DNA from: CBDCFL01 sp965216135
GTDB lineage: Bacteria; Pseudomonadota; Alphaproteobacteria; Rhodobacterales; Rhodobacteraceae
Reading direction: 5' to 3'
Length of the DNA stretch: 64,000 nucleotides
Assembly: GCA_965216135.1 (NCBI GenBank)
Contig: CBDCFL010000021.1
Location: 248,001-312,000, forward strand
Shown: piece by piece, positions 36,565 through 45,314 of the stretch
Numbering within the stretch: position 1 is the stretch's first letter
Layout of the letters: every line of letters starts with the position of its first letter
Notes under the pieces: model-generated
Seen by the model: only the letters and a program-made list of their open reading frames with translations
Told to the model about the DNA's origin: nothing
Databases searched by the model: none
Position numbers and translations under genes: made by a program

Positions 36565-37676
36565 CGTGCCTATCCGGTTGTCACCCACACCCACTATATG
36601 TAGGGTGTGGCGTCGAGTGGCTCGGGAGGCGGACGAAGCGGGGATGGATGTTCCGCAGCGCGAAGACCTTTCGTTTCCGCGGTCGCTTCCCGAGTTTCAA
36701 CGACTTTTCCCGGATGACGCGGCCTGTGCCGCCTACCTGGAGAAGGCGCGGTGGGGTGACGGGTTCGTCTGCCCCCATTGCCAGACGGCGGCAGAGCCGT
36801 TCCGCTTCACCAGCCGGCCCGGCGTCCTGCGCTGTCGAAAGTGCCGCCGCGACACCGGGCTGACGGCGGGGACGGTCATGGAGCGCTCCCATACGTCGCT
36901 GGGCGTATGGTTCTGGGCGGCCTATCTGGTTGCCAGCCAGACGCCCGGCATGTCTGCCACACAGTTCCAGCGCCAGGTCGGGCTTTCCCGTTACGAAACC
37001 GCCTTTCAGATCCTCCACAAGCTCCGCGCTGGTATGGTTCGGCCGGATCAGGACCGCATCGGCAGCGAGGCCTGCGACCATGTCGAAGTCGACGAAACCT
37101 GGGTCGGCGGCCGCACGCGCGGCAAGGGCCGGGGCGTTCACCACAAGCTTCTTGTCGCCAGCGCCGTTGAAGTGCGACAGCGCAAGCCGGGAACCAAGCT
37201 CGATAAGCGGAAGGGCGGTCGCTACGCCGGACGTGTCCGACTCGCTGTCGTGCCAGACCGCAGCGCGGAATCGCTCTGCGGCTTTGTCGAGGGCGCCGTT
37301 ACTTCGGGTGCGTCGGTCATCACCGACGATTGGTCCGGCTATACCAGCCTCGCCAAGCGCGGCTACAAACACCTCGCCGTCGCCGAGCGAGGCAACTCCC
37401 AGGTCGCTGAGGAGTATCTGCCGATCATTCATCTCGTCTTCGCCAACCTGAAGACGTGGCTGAGTGGCATTCATCACGGCGTGAGCCACCAGCACCTCCA
37501 AGCCTACCTCAACGAGTTCACCTTCCGCTTCAACAGGCGGTTCTGCCCGTTCAACGCCTTCCGGTCCCTGCTCGGAATCGCTGGCGATGTCACCGCTCCC
37601 ACTTACGCCGAGCTTTACTCGGGCGACTGGGAGCACCCTAGATGTAGTGGGTGTGGGTGACAACCGGATAGGCACG
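36565..37676 (+). mobile_element. IS1595/ISXO2-family element, copy 2, intact
   Basis: 1112 bp with ends CGTGCCTATCCGG and CCGGATAGGCACG. The left flank is an IS30 remnant and the right flank an IS1380 element just inside its 5' end, with no shared 8-bp duplication. It is inverted relative to copy 1 (25904-29160). The two copies bracket the flavoprotein/cytochrome cargo. Confidence 0.88.
36644..37660 (+). CDS. ISXO2-like (IS1595) transposase
   Basis: 338 residues. An N-terminal zinc ribbon has two CxxC pairs (VCPHCQT and RCRKCRR). A DDE domain contains VEVDETWVGG, a catalytic Asp in VITDDWSGY, and the end region NLKTWLSGIHHGVSHQHLQA then YLNEFTFRFNRR. The start at 36644 (MDVPQREDLSFPRSLPEFQ) is chosen over a GTG inside the terminal repeat. 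The frame is intact. Confidence 0.9.
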   Translation: MDVPQREDLSFPRSLPEFQRLFPDDAACAAYLEKARWGDGFVCPHCQTAAEPFRFTSRPGVLRCRKCRRDTGLTAGTVMERSHTSLGVWFWAAYLVASQTPGMSATQFQRQVGLSRYETAFQILHKLRAGMVRPDQDRIGSEACDHVEVDETWVGGRTRGKGRGVHHKLLVASAVEVRQRKPGTKLDKRKGGRYAGRVRLAVVPDRSAESLCGFVEGAVTSGASVITDDWSGYTSLAKRGYKHLAVAERGNSQVAEEYLPIIHLVFANLKTWLSGIHHGVSHQHLQAYLNEFTFRFNRRFCPFNAFRSLLGIAGDVTAPTYAELYSGDWEHPRCSGCG

Positions 37677-39026
37677 GTACAAACAAGCCCTCTTCGGTTC
37701 CAATTCGACTGCTCGGTCAAGGTCGCGTTCCGTGGATCGTCGATCAGTTCGGACGGCGGGCTATTGCTCCACCGCGAGTTGGACGACGCCCTCGGGCTGA
37801 CGGACATGGCGGCGGGGCTGATCACCGATCCGCGCACTGGCCGGAATGGCCGCCACAATCTCGCCGGCCTTCTGCGCCAATCGGTTTTCCCACGCCTTGC
37901 CGGCTATGAGGACGTCAACGACGCCGACCGACTGTGCCGTGATCCGGTGATGCGCCAACTCATCGGTGGACGTGCGGTGAAGCGGGGTGCGGCGTCGGCC
38001 AGCGCCATGGGTCGGTTCGAGACGAAGATGCTGACCCGACCGGAGAACCTCGCCGCCCTCGCTGATCTGCCCGGCCGCTGGATCGACGCGGTGCATGACC
38101 GGAGGCCGCCGAAGAGCATCACGCTGGATATGGACAGCTCCGAGAGCCCTGTGCATGGCGATCAGGAAGGTGCAATGTGGAACGGGCATTTCCAATCCAA
38201 GTGCCTGCACCCACTGTTCGTGTTCAACCAGTTCGGCGATCTGGAGCGATGTGCGCTGCGTCCCGGCAATGTCCACAGCGCCGATGGCCGGGAGGATGTG
38301 CTGCGCCCGGTGCTGGCAAGATATTCGAGCGACACGCGACCCTCGATCACCCGGCGCTATTTCCGAGGTGACGCCGCCTTTGCCATCCCTACGCTGTTCG
38401 ATCTCCTGGAGGCCGAGGGCTGGGGTTACGCCATCCGGATCAAGGGCAACAGCAAGCTCTATGAGCGGATTTCCCGGCTGCTGCGGCGCAGGCCGGGTCG
38501 GCCGTCGCACACGGTGATCCGCACCTGCACCAGCTTCCAGTATCAGGCGGGGAGCTGGGTGAAGCCGCGCCGGGTGGTGTCCAGGGTCGAGTTCCATCCG
38601 GGCGGGTTGTTCCCGCGCGTGGGCTTCATCGTCACCAATCGCAGCCTGCCCAATGAGCGGGTGCCGGCGTTCTACAACGGCTGGGGCACAGCCGGGCAGC
38701 ACATCAAGGAAGGCAAGTACGCGCTGAAGTGGACGCGGCTTTCCTGCATGCGCTTTGCCGCCAACGCCGTCCGGCTACAGCTTCATGCCCTCGCCTACAA
38801 TCCGGCGAACTTCCTGCGCACGCCAGCGACGCCCAGCGAGATCGAGACATGGTCACTGACCTCTTTGCGCGAACGGCTGATCAAGACCGGTACGCGGCTG
38901 GGGCGCCATGGCCGCTACGCCATCTTCCAGATGGCCGAGGCGGCACTGCCGCGGCAAGTGTTCGCCGGGATTCCTGGCCTGATCAACGGGCTGCGCGATC
39001 CGCCTGCCGCAACAGGGTGCACATGA
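37677..39026 (+). mobile_element. IS1380-family element with near-complete transposase
   Basis: The transposase frame (QTSPLRFQFDCSVKVAFRGS... to 39026, about 449 residues) has FRGSSISSDGGLLLHRELDD, TLDMDSSESPVHGDQEGA and NQFGDLERCALRPGNVHSAD, RRYFRGDAAFAIP, and GTAGQHIKEGKYALKWTRLS. These are the conserved blocks of IS1380. Its own start codon and left terminus were cut by the ISXO2 element at 37676; the frame continues into that element, so translation could start there. The right terminus was not identified. Confidence 0.8.
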
Positions 39027-39247
39027 CCAGAAACCCGCCCAGATCGGCTAAATCCAACGCTGGTGACAGGAAAGGTGTGTCCGAAAACGCGTCGAGAGAC
39101 GCCTTAAGCGGTCGGATCGGCCTGTTTGGTCGTGCTATCCGGCCGGCACGCAGCACCACACGCGGATCGGAGGCAGAAATCGCCTGGAAAGTCGCCTTCG
39201 GTTGCTTTAGCCTCACGGGAGGCAAGCCAAATGGAGAATGCCGGGTT

Positions 39248-40123
39248 ATGCTTTCCACCTCTCTGAAATCAGTTTTACATCACGCTAGATACTTCCCTTT
39301 GTGGTCGGCGCTTACTGTTTTTCGCTGGCGCACCTTTGATTTGCGGTCCCGTGGTTTGGGCACAACTTTTGGAACGGTCATGCGTTGGTTTCCGCCTGCA
39401 AGAAGCCGATTTGACCGCGAAGCAAAACGAGTTTTTCCCAATATGAAGCGCAGCGCGCGCGGGAAGCTTGGTCAAAATATGGGCAGGCATATGGGGCGAA
39501 CACTTTTTGAGATATACCACGATGCTGAATTTCAAACGCAACACCACAAATTCAGAAGCTCTGGCCCCGGCCTTGCCGCCCTGAAAGAGGCGAACGCAGC
39601 TGGTAAAGGGGCGATTATTGTTTCCGGCCATTTTGGGCAATGGGAAGCAGTTCGCGCCGTGATCAAATTGCACGGGATGGAAAGCGGAGGCGTCTATCGC
39701 CCCCATAAAAATCGCCATTACGCACGCCGAATTCTTGCTGGTATCGAAGCGGGGGGAAAACCGATTTTGGCAACCGGCCACGTTGGTACTAGGGCCCTTG
39801 TGCGTCATCTGCGGGATGGCGGCATTATTTCTATCTTGTTAGATGAAAAATATCCGGAAGGTGTACGGATACCGTTTCTTGGTCTTGACGCCCTCACATC
39901 TCTCTCCCCTGCCCAGCTTGCACTCAAATACGATCTGCCCATGATCCCTGCTTATGGTATTCGCATTGATGACGGGAACGCATTTCGAGTGGAATTCGAA
40001 GCCCCAATCCCCCACACCGACAGCATCACCATGACCCGTGCCTTTAATGACAGTCTATCTGCGCGGATCCTAGCAGACCCAGAACAGTGGTATTGGATGC
40101 TGAGACGTTGGGACGGTGTTTGA
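39248..40123 (+). CDS. Lipid A-type (LpxL/HtrB-like) lysophospholipid acyltransferase
   Basis: 291 residues. The acyltransferase His-x4-acid motif is SGHFGQWEAVRAV near 118-130; further family blocks are GGVYRPHKNRHYARRI, LLDEKYPEGVRIPFLG and PEQWYWMLRRWDG at the C-terminus. An N-terminal hydrophobic stretch would anchor it to the inner membrane, where it would add a secondary acyl chain to lipid A. The gene is clearly lower in GC than the chromosome flanks and sits between an IS1380 and an IS66 fragment, so it is likely acquired. The start at 39248 is the most upstream with domain support. Confidence 0.82.
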   Translation: MLSTSLKSVLHHARYFPLWSALTVFRWRTFDLRSRGLGTTFGTVMRWFPPARSRFDREAKRVFPNMKRSARGKLGQNMGRHMGRTLFEIYHDAEFQTQHHKFRSSGPGLAALKEANAAGKGAIIVSGHFGQWEAVRAVIKLHGMESGGVYRPHKNRHYARRILAGIEAGGKPILATGHVGTRALVRHLRDGGIISILLDEKYPEGVRIPFLGLDALTSLSPAQLALKYDLPMIPAYGIRIDDGNAFRVEFEAPIPHTDSITMTRAFNDSLSARILADPEQWYWMLRRWDGV

Positions 40124-40241
40124 AGGTCGGCATAGCCCTGCGATTTCAACCGGTCGACGCAACACTTTAACGTATGCGTCCGGCGTCGCCGACCTTGCGG
40201 ATTTTCTGACACCTGAGAGTCTTACGCTTCGATAGCGGGCG
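40124..40241. other. Short spacer between acyltransferase and IS66 remnant
   Basis: A GC-rich segment repeating the GTCGGC motif: AGGTCGGCATAGCCC and, inverted, CGTCGCCGACCTTG. It may contain a remnant of another element; nothing certain is seen. Confidence 0.3.
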
Positions 40242-40283
40242 ATGGTGCCCACTATCGATGGTGGACACTATCGGGGATCATCG

Positions 40284-40643
40284 ATGGCGAGGAAGCGGCG
40301 GCGTCGGATCTGGGAAGACGATGAGAAGCGCCGGATCGTGGCGCAGACGCGGGTGCCGGGGGTCTCGGTTTCTCAGGTTGCGCGTCGTTATGACGTGAAC
40401 GCCAACATGGTTTTCAAATGGCTTCGCGATCCACGGTTCATGCCGTCGGCAGATGATCTTCCGTCGTTCTTGCCGGTCGAGGTTCTGCCCGACGCTTCAC
40501 CTGGCGCAGCCATGGCGAATGGCGATGCCGTCGCCTCGGACAGCAGGATCGAGATCACATTGTCCAACGGTCTCAGTCTCTGCGTGAGTGGCGGTTTTGA
40601 TCCTGACGCGGTGTCGCGCCTTGTGCGCGGCCTGGCGACATGA
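40284..40643 (+). CDS. IS66 TnpA (orf1) protein
   Basis: 119 residues. RRRIWEDDEKRRIVAQTRVP and VSQVARRYDVNANMVFKWLR form the helix-turn-helix of IS66-type TnpA; the Ala-rich linker and C-terminal domain (RIEITLSNGLSLCVSGG then FDPDAVSRLVRGL) complete it. It overlaps tnpB by ATGA (40640-40643), as in intact IS66 elements. The transposase proper (tnpC) is missing downstream. Confidence 0.85.
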   Translation: MARKRRRRIWEDDEKRRIVAQTRVPGVSVSQVARRYDVNANMVFKWLRDPRFMPSADDLPSFLPVEVLPDASPGAAMANGDAVASDSRIEITLSNGLSLCVSGGFDPDAVSRLVRGLAT

Positions 40644-40987
40644 TCCCGGTTCCGGCATCGACGAAGATCTGGCTTGCGGGCGGTGTGACGGACATGCGCA
40701 AGGGGTTTGTCGGCTTGTCATCTCTGGCTGAGGCGGTTCTTCGCCAAGACCCGTATTCCGGTCATCTGTTTGTTTTCCGGGGTCGTCGCGGCGATCTGAT
40801 CAAGGTGATCTGGTGGGACGGCCAAGGCGCGTGCCTGTTCTCCAAGCGGTTAGAGCGCGGACGGTTCGTCTGGCCGTCGATTGCGGCTGGCAAGCTGACG
40901 ATCAGCCCGGCGCAGCTGGCGATGTTGCTGGAAGGCATAGACTGGCGAGCGCCGCTGCGAACATGGCGCCCACTGACGGCTGGATAG
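40640..40987 (+). CDS. IS66 TnpB (orf2) accessory protein
   Basis: 115 residues. The pattern STKIWLAGGVTDMRKGFVGL, DPYSGHLFVFRGRRGDLIKV and WWDGQGACLFSKRLERGRF is typical of IS66 TnpB. It is complete. Downstream, about 50 bp of further sequence (IERLRDSLDRRHR frame) is followed at about 41045 by IS1380 coding sequence, so tnpC and the right end of IS66 were lost in a rearrangement. Confidence 0.88.
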   Translation: MIPVPASTKIWLAGGVTDMRKGFVGLSSLAEAVLRQDPYSGHLFVFRGRRGDLIKVIWWDGQGACLFSKRLERGRFVWPSIAAGKLTISPAQLAMLLEGIDWRAPLRTWRPLTAG

Positions 40988-41044
40988 AGTGAGAAAGCCA
41001 ACAATAAAGGGCTGATTGAGCGCCTTCGGGATTCCCTTGATCGG

Positions 41045-41839
41045 CGTCATCGGCTCTTCAATCAGTTTGGTCATCTTGAACGCTGCGCTCTGCGGCCCGG
41101 CAATGTGCACAGTGCGGATGGTTGGAAAGACGTTCTGAAGTCGGTCATGGCGCGATATGCAGATCGCCACCTGATGCGGTTCTTCCGAGGTGACGCCGCC
41201 TTCGCCATCCCGGACCTCTACGGGATGCTCGAAGCGGAGAGCTGTTTCTATGCCATCCGGCTCCGCACCAATCGTGTTCTTCAGGGCAGGATTGCGCATC
41301 TGCTCAAGCGCCCTGTGGGCCGTCCGCCCAACCATGTGCGACGCACCTGCGGCGACTTCCAATATCAGGCTGCGTCCTGGGACAAACCCCGTCGTGTCAT
41401 CGCCAAGGTGGAATGGCATCCGGGTGAATTGTTCCCGAGGGTTGGTTTTGTCGTTACCAATATGCCAATGGAGGCAGACTGGATCATTCAGTTCTACAAT
41501 CAGCGTGGCACCGCTGAGCAGCACATCAAAGAGGGAAAGCAGGCAATCAACTGGACGCGCCTGTCCTGCAAGGGCATGGCGCAGAACGAGGTCCGCCTTC
41601 AGCTTCACGCACTGGCCTACAATCCCGGTGTCTTCCTGCAAGGCACTGATCTGCCCGGGGAGATAGCCGACTGGTCGCTGACCAGCCTGCAGACACGACT
41701 GATCAAAACCGGCGCGAGGGTCGTCCGCCACGCCCGCGCCATTACCTTCCAGCTTGCCGAGGTTGCGGTCAGCGGAAATTTGTTCAACCGCGTCCTTGCC
41801 GCCATCCAAAGGCTACGCGCGCCACCGGTTCCAACATGA
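41045..41839 (+). pseudogene. IS1380 transposase, 3' fragment
   Basis: The frame begins LFNQFGHLERCALRPGNVHS and runs intact through RFFRGDAAFAIPDLYGMLEA, VEWHPGELFPRVGFVVTNMP and GTAEQHIKEGKQAINWTRLS to LRAPPVPT and stop at 41839. It lacks the N-terminal 40%. The missing part corresponds to what remains at 25273-25780, with both breaks at the same place (HPLFVF / FNQFG), suggesting one ancestral element now split 15 kb apart. Confidence 0.78.
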
Positions 41840-42173
41840 CGGTGTCAGCGGCAAAACCTGAAGAAAAGCGGCTCGGCTAGTTTGTTCCAACCGCTGTTGA
41901 TCAGGCTGAAAGCTGCGTCAAACCAGCCGCTGAGGGCAGAAACCTCGCTAGGATGCCAAATCCACAGCACAGCGAAACCGAAAGGCTTGATCATGGCCCA
42001 AATTGGTTGAGGCATACAGAAGATGGCCTTCTACTTGGGGAATGTCGGTTAAGTGCATTCCGAATATTTTTGCTTCATTTTATAGTATATAAACGAAATT
42101 ACTGCAAGAAAAACAAACAGTTATCCCGTATCTGCAAATCTAAACTCCTGTATTCGCCGCAAGTTATGGCTTA
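41840..42173. other. 334-bp gap between IS1380 fragment and IS630 copy 3
   Basis: The first part is probably the right terminus of the IS1380 element. From about 42050 it is AT-rich (TTTTATAGTATATAAACG), clearly unlike its neighbours, and has no convincing gene. A short open frame here has no family features. Confidence 0.4.
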
Positions 42174-43335
42174 TACCAGCGGCATTTAACATTGACCGAT
42201 ATGGGCCCATTTTCGCATTCCGATTGATGTGATGGTTTCGGGCTGTGCGATGAGCTTGTTCCAAGCTTCGCATCCAGCATCGACGATGGCATTGTAGTCT
42301 TCGAACACGCGGTTGGAGAGCCAATTGGCGCGCAAGTACTGCCAGATATTTTCCACCGGGTTCAGTTCCGGAGCGCGCGATGGCAGCAGGATGATGGTGA
42401 GGTTCTTCGGGACTTTGAGTTTGCCGGTGGTGTGCCATCCGGCCCGATCCATCAGCACAACCGCATGGGCCTTTCGGGCGACGTGGCGGCTGATCTCGTC
42501 GAGATGCATCTGCATGGCTTGCGCGTCCGCCCAAGGCAGCATGAGCGCCGCCCCCTTGCCGTGAGCCGGACAGATGGCGCCGAACAGATAGGCGTTGTGA
42601 TAGCGCTGATCGGCCGGCTGGCGGGGGCGCGTGCCCTTTCTCGCCCACAGGCGCGTCAGGCCATTCTTCTGGCCAAGGCGTGCTTCGTCCTGGAACCAGA
42701 TCTCCACCGGCGTTCCCGCTGGCAGGTCAGCTATATGCACCTGGAGCGTGTCGGCGAAGTTTTTTTTAAACGCCTCGATGATCCGCTTATCCTGCCTGGG
42801 ATGCTGCGGGCGGGCGCTGATATGGGCAAAGCCCAGTTCGCCAAGCAGTCTGGATATCCCGCGCTCGGAATAGATGACGCCAAAGCGCGCCTCGATCACC
42901 CGCTTCAGGTCGATCCGCCGCCAGCGGACAACCCCGTCCACCGCCGGATCGGGGCCGGTCTCGACAATCTCGCCAAGTTCTTTCATCTGGACATCGCTCA
43001 GGTAGCGCGTCCGGCCCGCGCCCTTGCGGTTGGTGAGGCCATCCGGTCCCTCTTCGTTGAACCGGTGAACCCAGTCCCGCAGGGTTTGGCGATCCATCCC
43101 ACCGATCCTTGCGGCCTCTCCACGGCGCATGCCATCGTAGACCGCCGCAAGAGACAACAGACGGCGGCTCTGCCGGGCATCCTTGCAACGGCTGGCGAGT
43201 TTACGAAGGTGGCGGGCATCAAAGTCGCGACGAAGCGGAACACTGGCTGGCATGGCGATCCTCCTTTGCCAACCTTGAATCAGATCAAAACCGATTTGGG
43301 AATCCCCACAGAGTCAGAAATTGATGCCGTTGGTA
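42174..43335 (-). mobile_element. IS630-type element A, copy 3, intact
   Basis: 1162 bp, apparently identical to copy 2 but inverted. The left flank ends TTA and the right flank begins TAA, so no direct duplication; the right neighbour is an IS256 remnant and the left neighbour is unrelated AT-rich DNA. This suggests that the flanks were exchanged after insertion. Confidence 0.9.
42186..43253 (-). CDS. IS630-family transposase (copy 3)
   Basis: 355 residues, the same as the copy at 34132-35199 in every residue compared, including the A8 run in frame (AFKKNF). DDE motifs VVLMDRAGWH and PSRAPELNPVENIW are present. Two identical intact copies indicate recent transposition and provide about 1.16 kb of inverted homology with copy 2. 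Confidence 0.9.
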   Translation of the reverse strand: MPASVPLRRDFDARHLRKLASRCKDARQSRRLLSLAAVYDGMRRGEAARIGGMDRQTLRDWVHRFNEEGPDGLTNRKGAGRTRYLSDVQMKELGEIVETGPDPAVDGVVRWRRIDLKRVIEARFGVIYSERGISRLLGELGFAHISARPQHPRQDKRIIEAFKKNFADTLQVHIADLPAGTPVEIWFQDEARLGQKNGLTRLWARKGTRPRQPADQRYHNAYLFGAICPAHGKGAALMLPWADAQAMQMHLDEISRHVARKAHAVVLMDRAGWHTTGKLKVPKNLTIILLPSRAPELNPVENIWQYLRANWLSNRVFEDYNAIVDAGCEAWNKLIAQPETITSIGMRKWAHIGQC

Positions 43336-43715
43336 TAATGGCTGTCCAGGGGCCGCTGCTGCCAGAGCTTGATTTCAGGGATCAATTTATCAGTGACGGC
43401 GCTGATCGTGGCGTTTGAAACATCCAGACCGTAGATTTCCGAGATGTGTCCAGCGATGTCCAGATAGCTCATTCCAAGCCCGAACATTGAAATAATCTTG
43501 CATTCGATCTCGTCGCTCATGTGGGTCTGGTGTTTTTTCACCAGTTGCGGCTCAAACGATCCAGCCCGATCTCGTGGCGTTGCCAGTTCGAAACTTCCAG
43601 ACGTGGATTTGATGGTCTTACGGCCAGCTCCGTTCCTGCGGTTGCTGGACTTGTCGGCCTTTAAATGCGCCTCCAGTTCAGCCTGTAATGCAGCTTCGGT
43701 CAGTTGCTTGACTAA

Positions 43716-44880
43716 TACCAACGGTCATTGATCAGAACCCATGCGCCCATTTGCGTATGCCGAGGGACATGATCTTCCATGGTTGGTCGATGAGGTTGTT
43801 CCAGGCTTGGCAGCACAGCGCGACGATGTCTTCGTAGGATTTGAAGATCCGGTTCGACAACCAGTTGTCGCGCATGAATTGCCAGACATTCTCCACCGGG
43901 TTCAACTCGGGCGATCGTGGCGGCAGCGCCAGGACGGTGATGTTGTCGGGGATCGCCAGCTTGGGCGTCAAGTGCCAACCGGCCTGATCGACGATCAGCA
44001 CCGCATGGGTGCCGGGATCGACGGCGGCACTGATCTCGATGAGGTGCGCCGCCATGGCGTCGGTGTCGCACCAGGGCATGACCAGCCCGGCGCCTTTCCC
44101 CTTCGCGGGACAGATCGCGCCGAAGATATAGGCCCATTCGGTGCGCTGGTCGCGGGGCGCCCGCGGGCGCGTGCCACGTCTGGCCCATCGGCGTGTGAGC
44201 TTATTCTTCTGGCCGATGCGGGCTTCATCTTGCCACCACAGCTCTATCTCGACGCCTTTCGGGAGCCTCGCCCGGATCTTCGCCAGTTCGGCGGGGAAGT
44301 TTTTTTTAAAAGCCTCGACGGCCAGCTCGTTTTGCGCGTAGTGGCGCGGCCGCGCCGAGATCTTGGCGAAGCCGAGCGCCTTCAACTCGCGCCCGACCGT
44401 GGTCTCGTCGAGCGAGATGGCGAACGTCTCCAAGAGCCACCGCGCCAGGTCCTTGCGCCGCCAGCGCACGACGCCGTCCACCGCCGGGACCGGGCCGGCC
44501 TCAACAACCTCCGCCAGTGCGCGGCGGTGATCGGCGTTGAGCTTCGAGGGTGCGCCCGGTGACTTCCCATCGACCAGCCCGTCCGGTCCGCGGGCGTTGA
44601 AGCGCAGCACCCAGTCGCGAATGATCTGCAGACCGACGCCGCCGATCCGCGACGCATCCGTCCTGCTGCCACCATCGTAGACCTCGGCCAACGCCAGCAG
44701 ACGACGGCTCTGGGTCGCGTCCCTGGTCCTCTTCGCGAGGCGCCGCAGTGAGACGCTGTCAAAATCGTTCCGTAAGTCGATAGGCGCTGCCATGGCGAAC
44801 CTCATTGGTTCACCACATTGAGTCAGAGATCGGACCGCTTGGGAATCCCCAACGTGAGTCAGGCATTCCGCTCGGTGGTA
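43716..44880 (-). mobile_element. IS630-type element B, intact
   Basis: 1165 bp with ends TACCAACGG (left) and the shorter match CTCGGTGGTA (right). It is flanked by TAA on both sides (43713-43715 and 44881-44883), inside the IS256 transposase gene at codon 30-31. Its transposase is clearly different from type A. Confidence 0.88.
43732..44793 (-). CDS. IS630-family transposase, type B
   Basis: 353 residues from ATG 44793 (behind GAGG). The helix-turn-helix is DASRIGGVGLQIIRDWVLRF; DDE motifs are WWQDEARIGQKNKLTRRWAR, VLIVDQAGWHLTPKL and PPRSPELNPVENVWQFM. The frame is open upstream and is fused in frame to the first 30 codons of the surrounding IS256 transposase (to 44970), so a chimeric 412-residue product is possible. 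Confidence 0.88.
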   Translation of the reverse strand: MAAPIDLRNDFDSVSLRRLAKRTRDATQSRRLLALAEVYDGGSRTDASRIGGVGLQIIRDWVLRFNARGPDGLVDGKSPGAPSKLNADHRRALAEVVEAGPVPAVDGVVRWRRKDLARWLLETFAISLDETTVGRELKALGFAKISARPRHYAQNELAVEAFKKNFPAELAKIRARLPKGVEIELWWQDEARIGQKNKLTRRWARRGTRPRAPRDQRTEWAYIFGAICPAKGKGAGLVMPWCDTDAMAAHLIEISAAVDPGTHAVLIVDQAGWHLTPKLAIPDNITVLALPPRSPELNPVENVWQFMRDNWLSNRIFKSYEDIVALCCQAWNNLIDQPWKIMSLGIRKWAHGF

Positions 44881-45024
44881 TAACGGCGTCAGAATACCGT
44901 CCTTGCCTGTAAGGCCCTGGCCATCTTGCAAAGCCGCCAAAGCTACATCAAAATCAAATTCTTCTCGCATGTGTCATTCCTTTTCTTCAGTTTACAGAAA
45001 TGACACGGAATTTCTAACGCTCCC

Positions 45025-45314
45025 CATTGCATCCCACAATGCAGAACAAGGCGGCACAAACCTCCAAAAATTCTTCATCCCTGGGCAGAAAGTTCCCTTT
45101 CCCCAAAAGCCTTTACGCCGTGGAAGACGCGTTGCGGTTCTTCGTAACGGACATTTCTGACGCAACGGTCCTTGATTTCTTCTCAGGTTCTGGCACCACC
45201 GCCCATGCTCTAATGCGTCTAAACCGTCAGGATGGTGGTCGTCGCCAATGTATCTCGGTCACAAACAACGAGGTTGCCGCCAACGAACAAGCCGCGCTGC
45301 GCCAGGATGGTCTC
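45025..45314 (+). pseudogene. DNA methyltransferase (Mod-like) C-terminal remnant
   Basis: KFPFPKSLYAVEDALRFFVT, then TVLDFFSGSGTTAHALMRLN and GGRRQCISVTNNEVAANEQA: the SAM-binding motif DFFSGSGTT and the following block are those of site-specific adenine methylases of type III Mod kind. The upstream codons GGTNLQKFFIPGQK are in another frame, so there is also a frameshift near 45085. It is truncated on the left by IS256 and on the right by IS21. It is the remains of a restriction-modification gene. Confidence 0.75.

Larger units (their letters stand above)
43336..45024 (-). mobile_element. IS256-family element, copy 2, truncated and split
   Basis: The true end at 45024 (CGGAATTTCTAACGCTCCC) and the first 30 codons of transposase (MREEFDFDVALAALQDGQGL then TGKDGILTPL, 44970 down) are followed by an IS630 type B insertion (43716-44880). 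Then VKQLTEAALQAELEAHLKAD and onward to LIPEIKLWQQRPLDSH at 43338, where IS630 copy 3 cuts it. It is parallel to copy 1 at 26897. The C-terminal half is absent. Confidence 0.85.

Noticed and set aside
36581..37858. 425-codon frame antisense to the ISXO2 transposase
   Set aside because: The sense frame has the zinc ribbon and DDE motifs; the antisense frame crosses the element end into IS1380.
41953..42189. 78-codon frame in the AT-rich gap before IS630 copy 3
   Set aside because: No ribosome site, no recognisable features, and it runs into the IS terminus.
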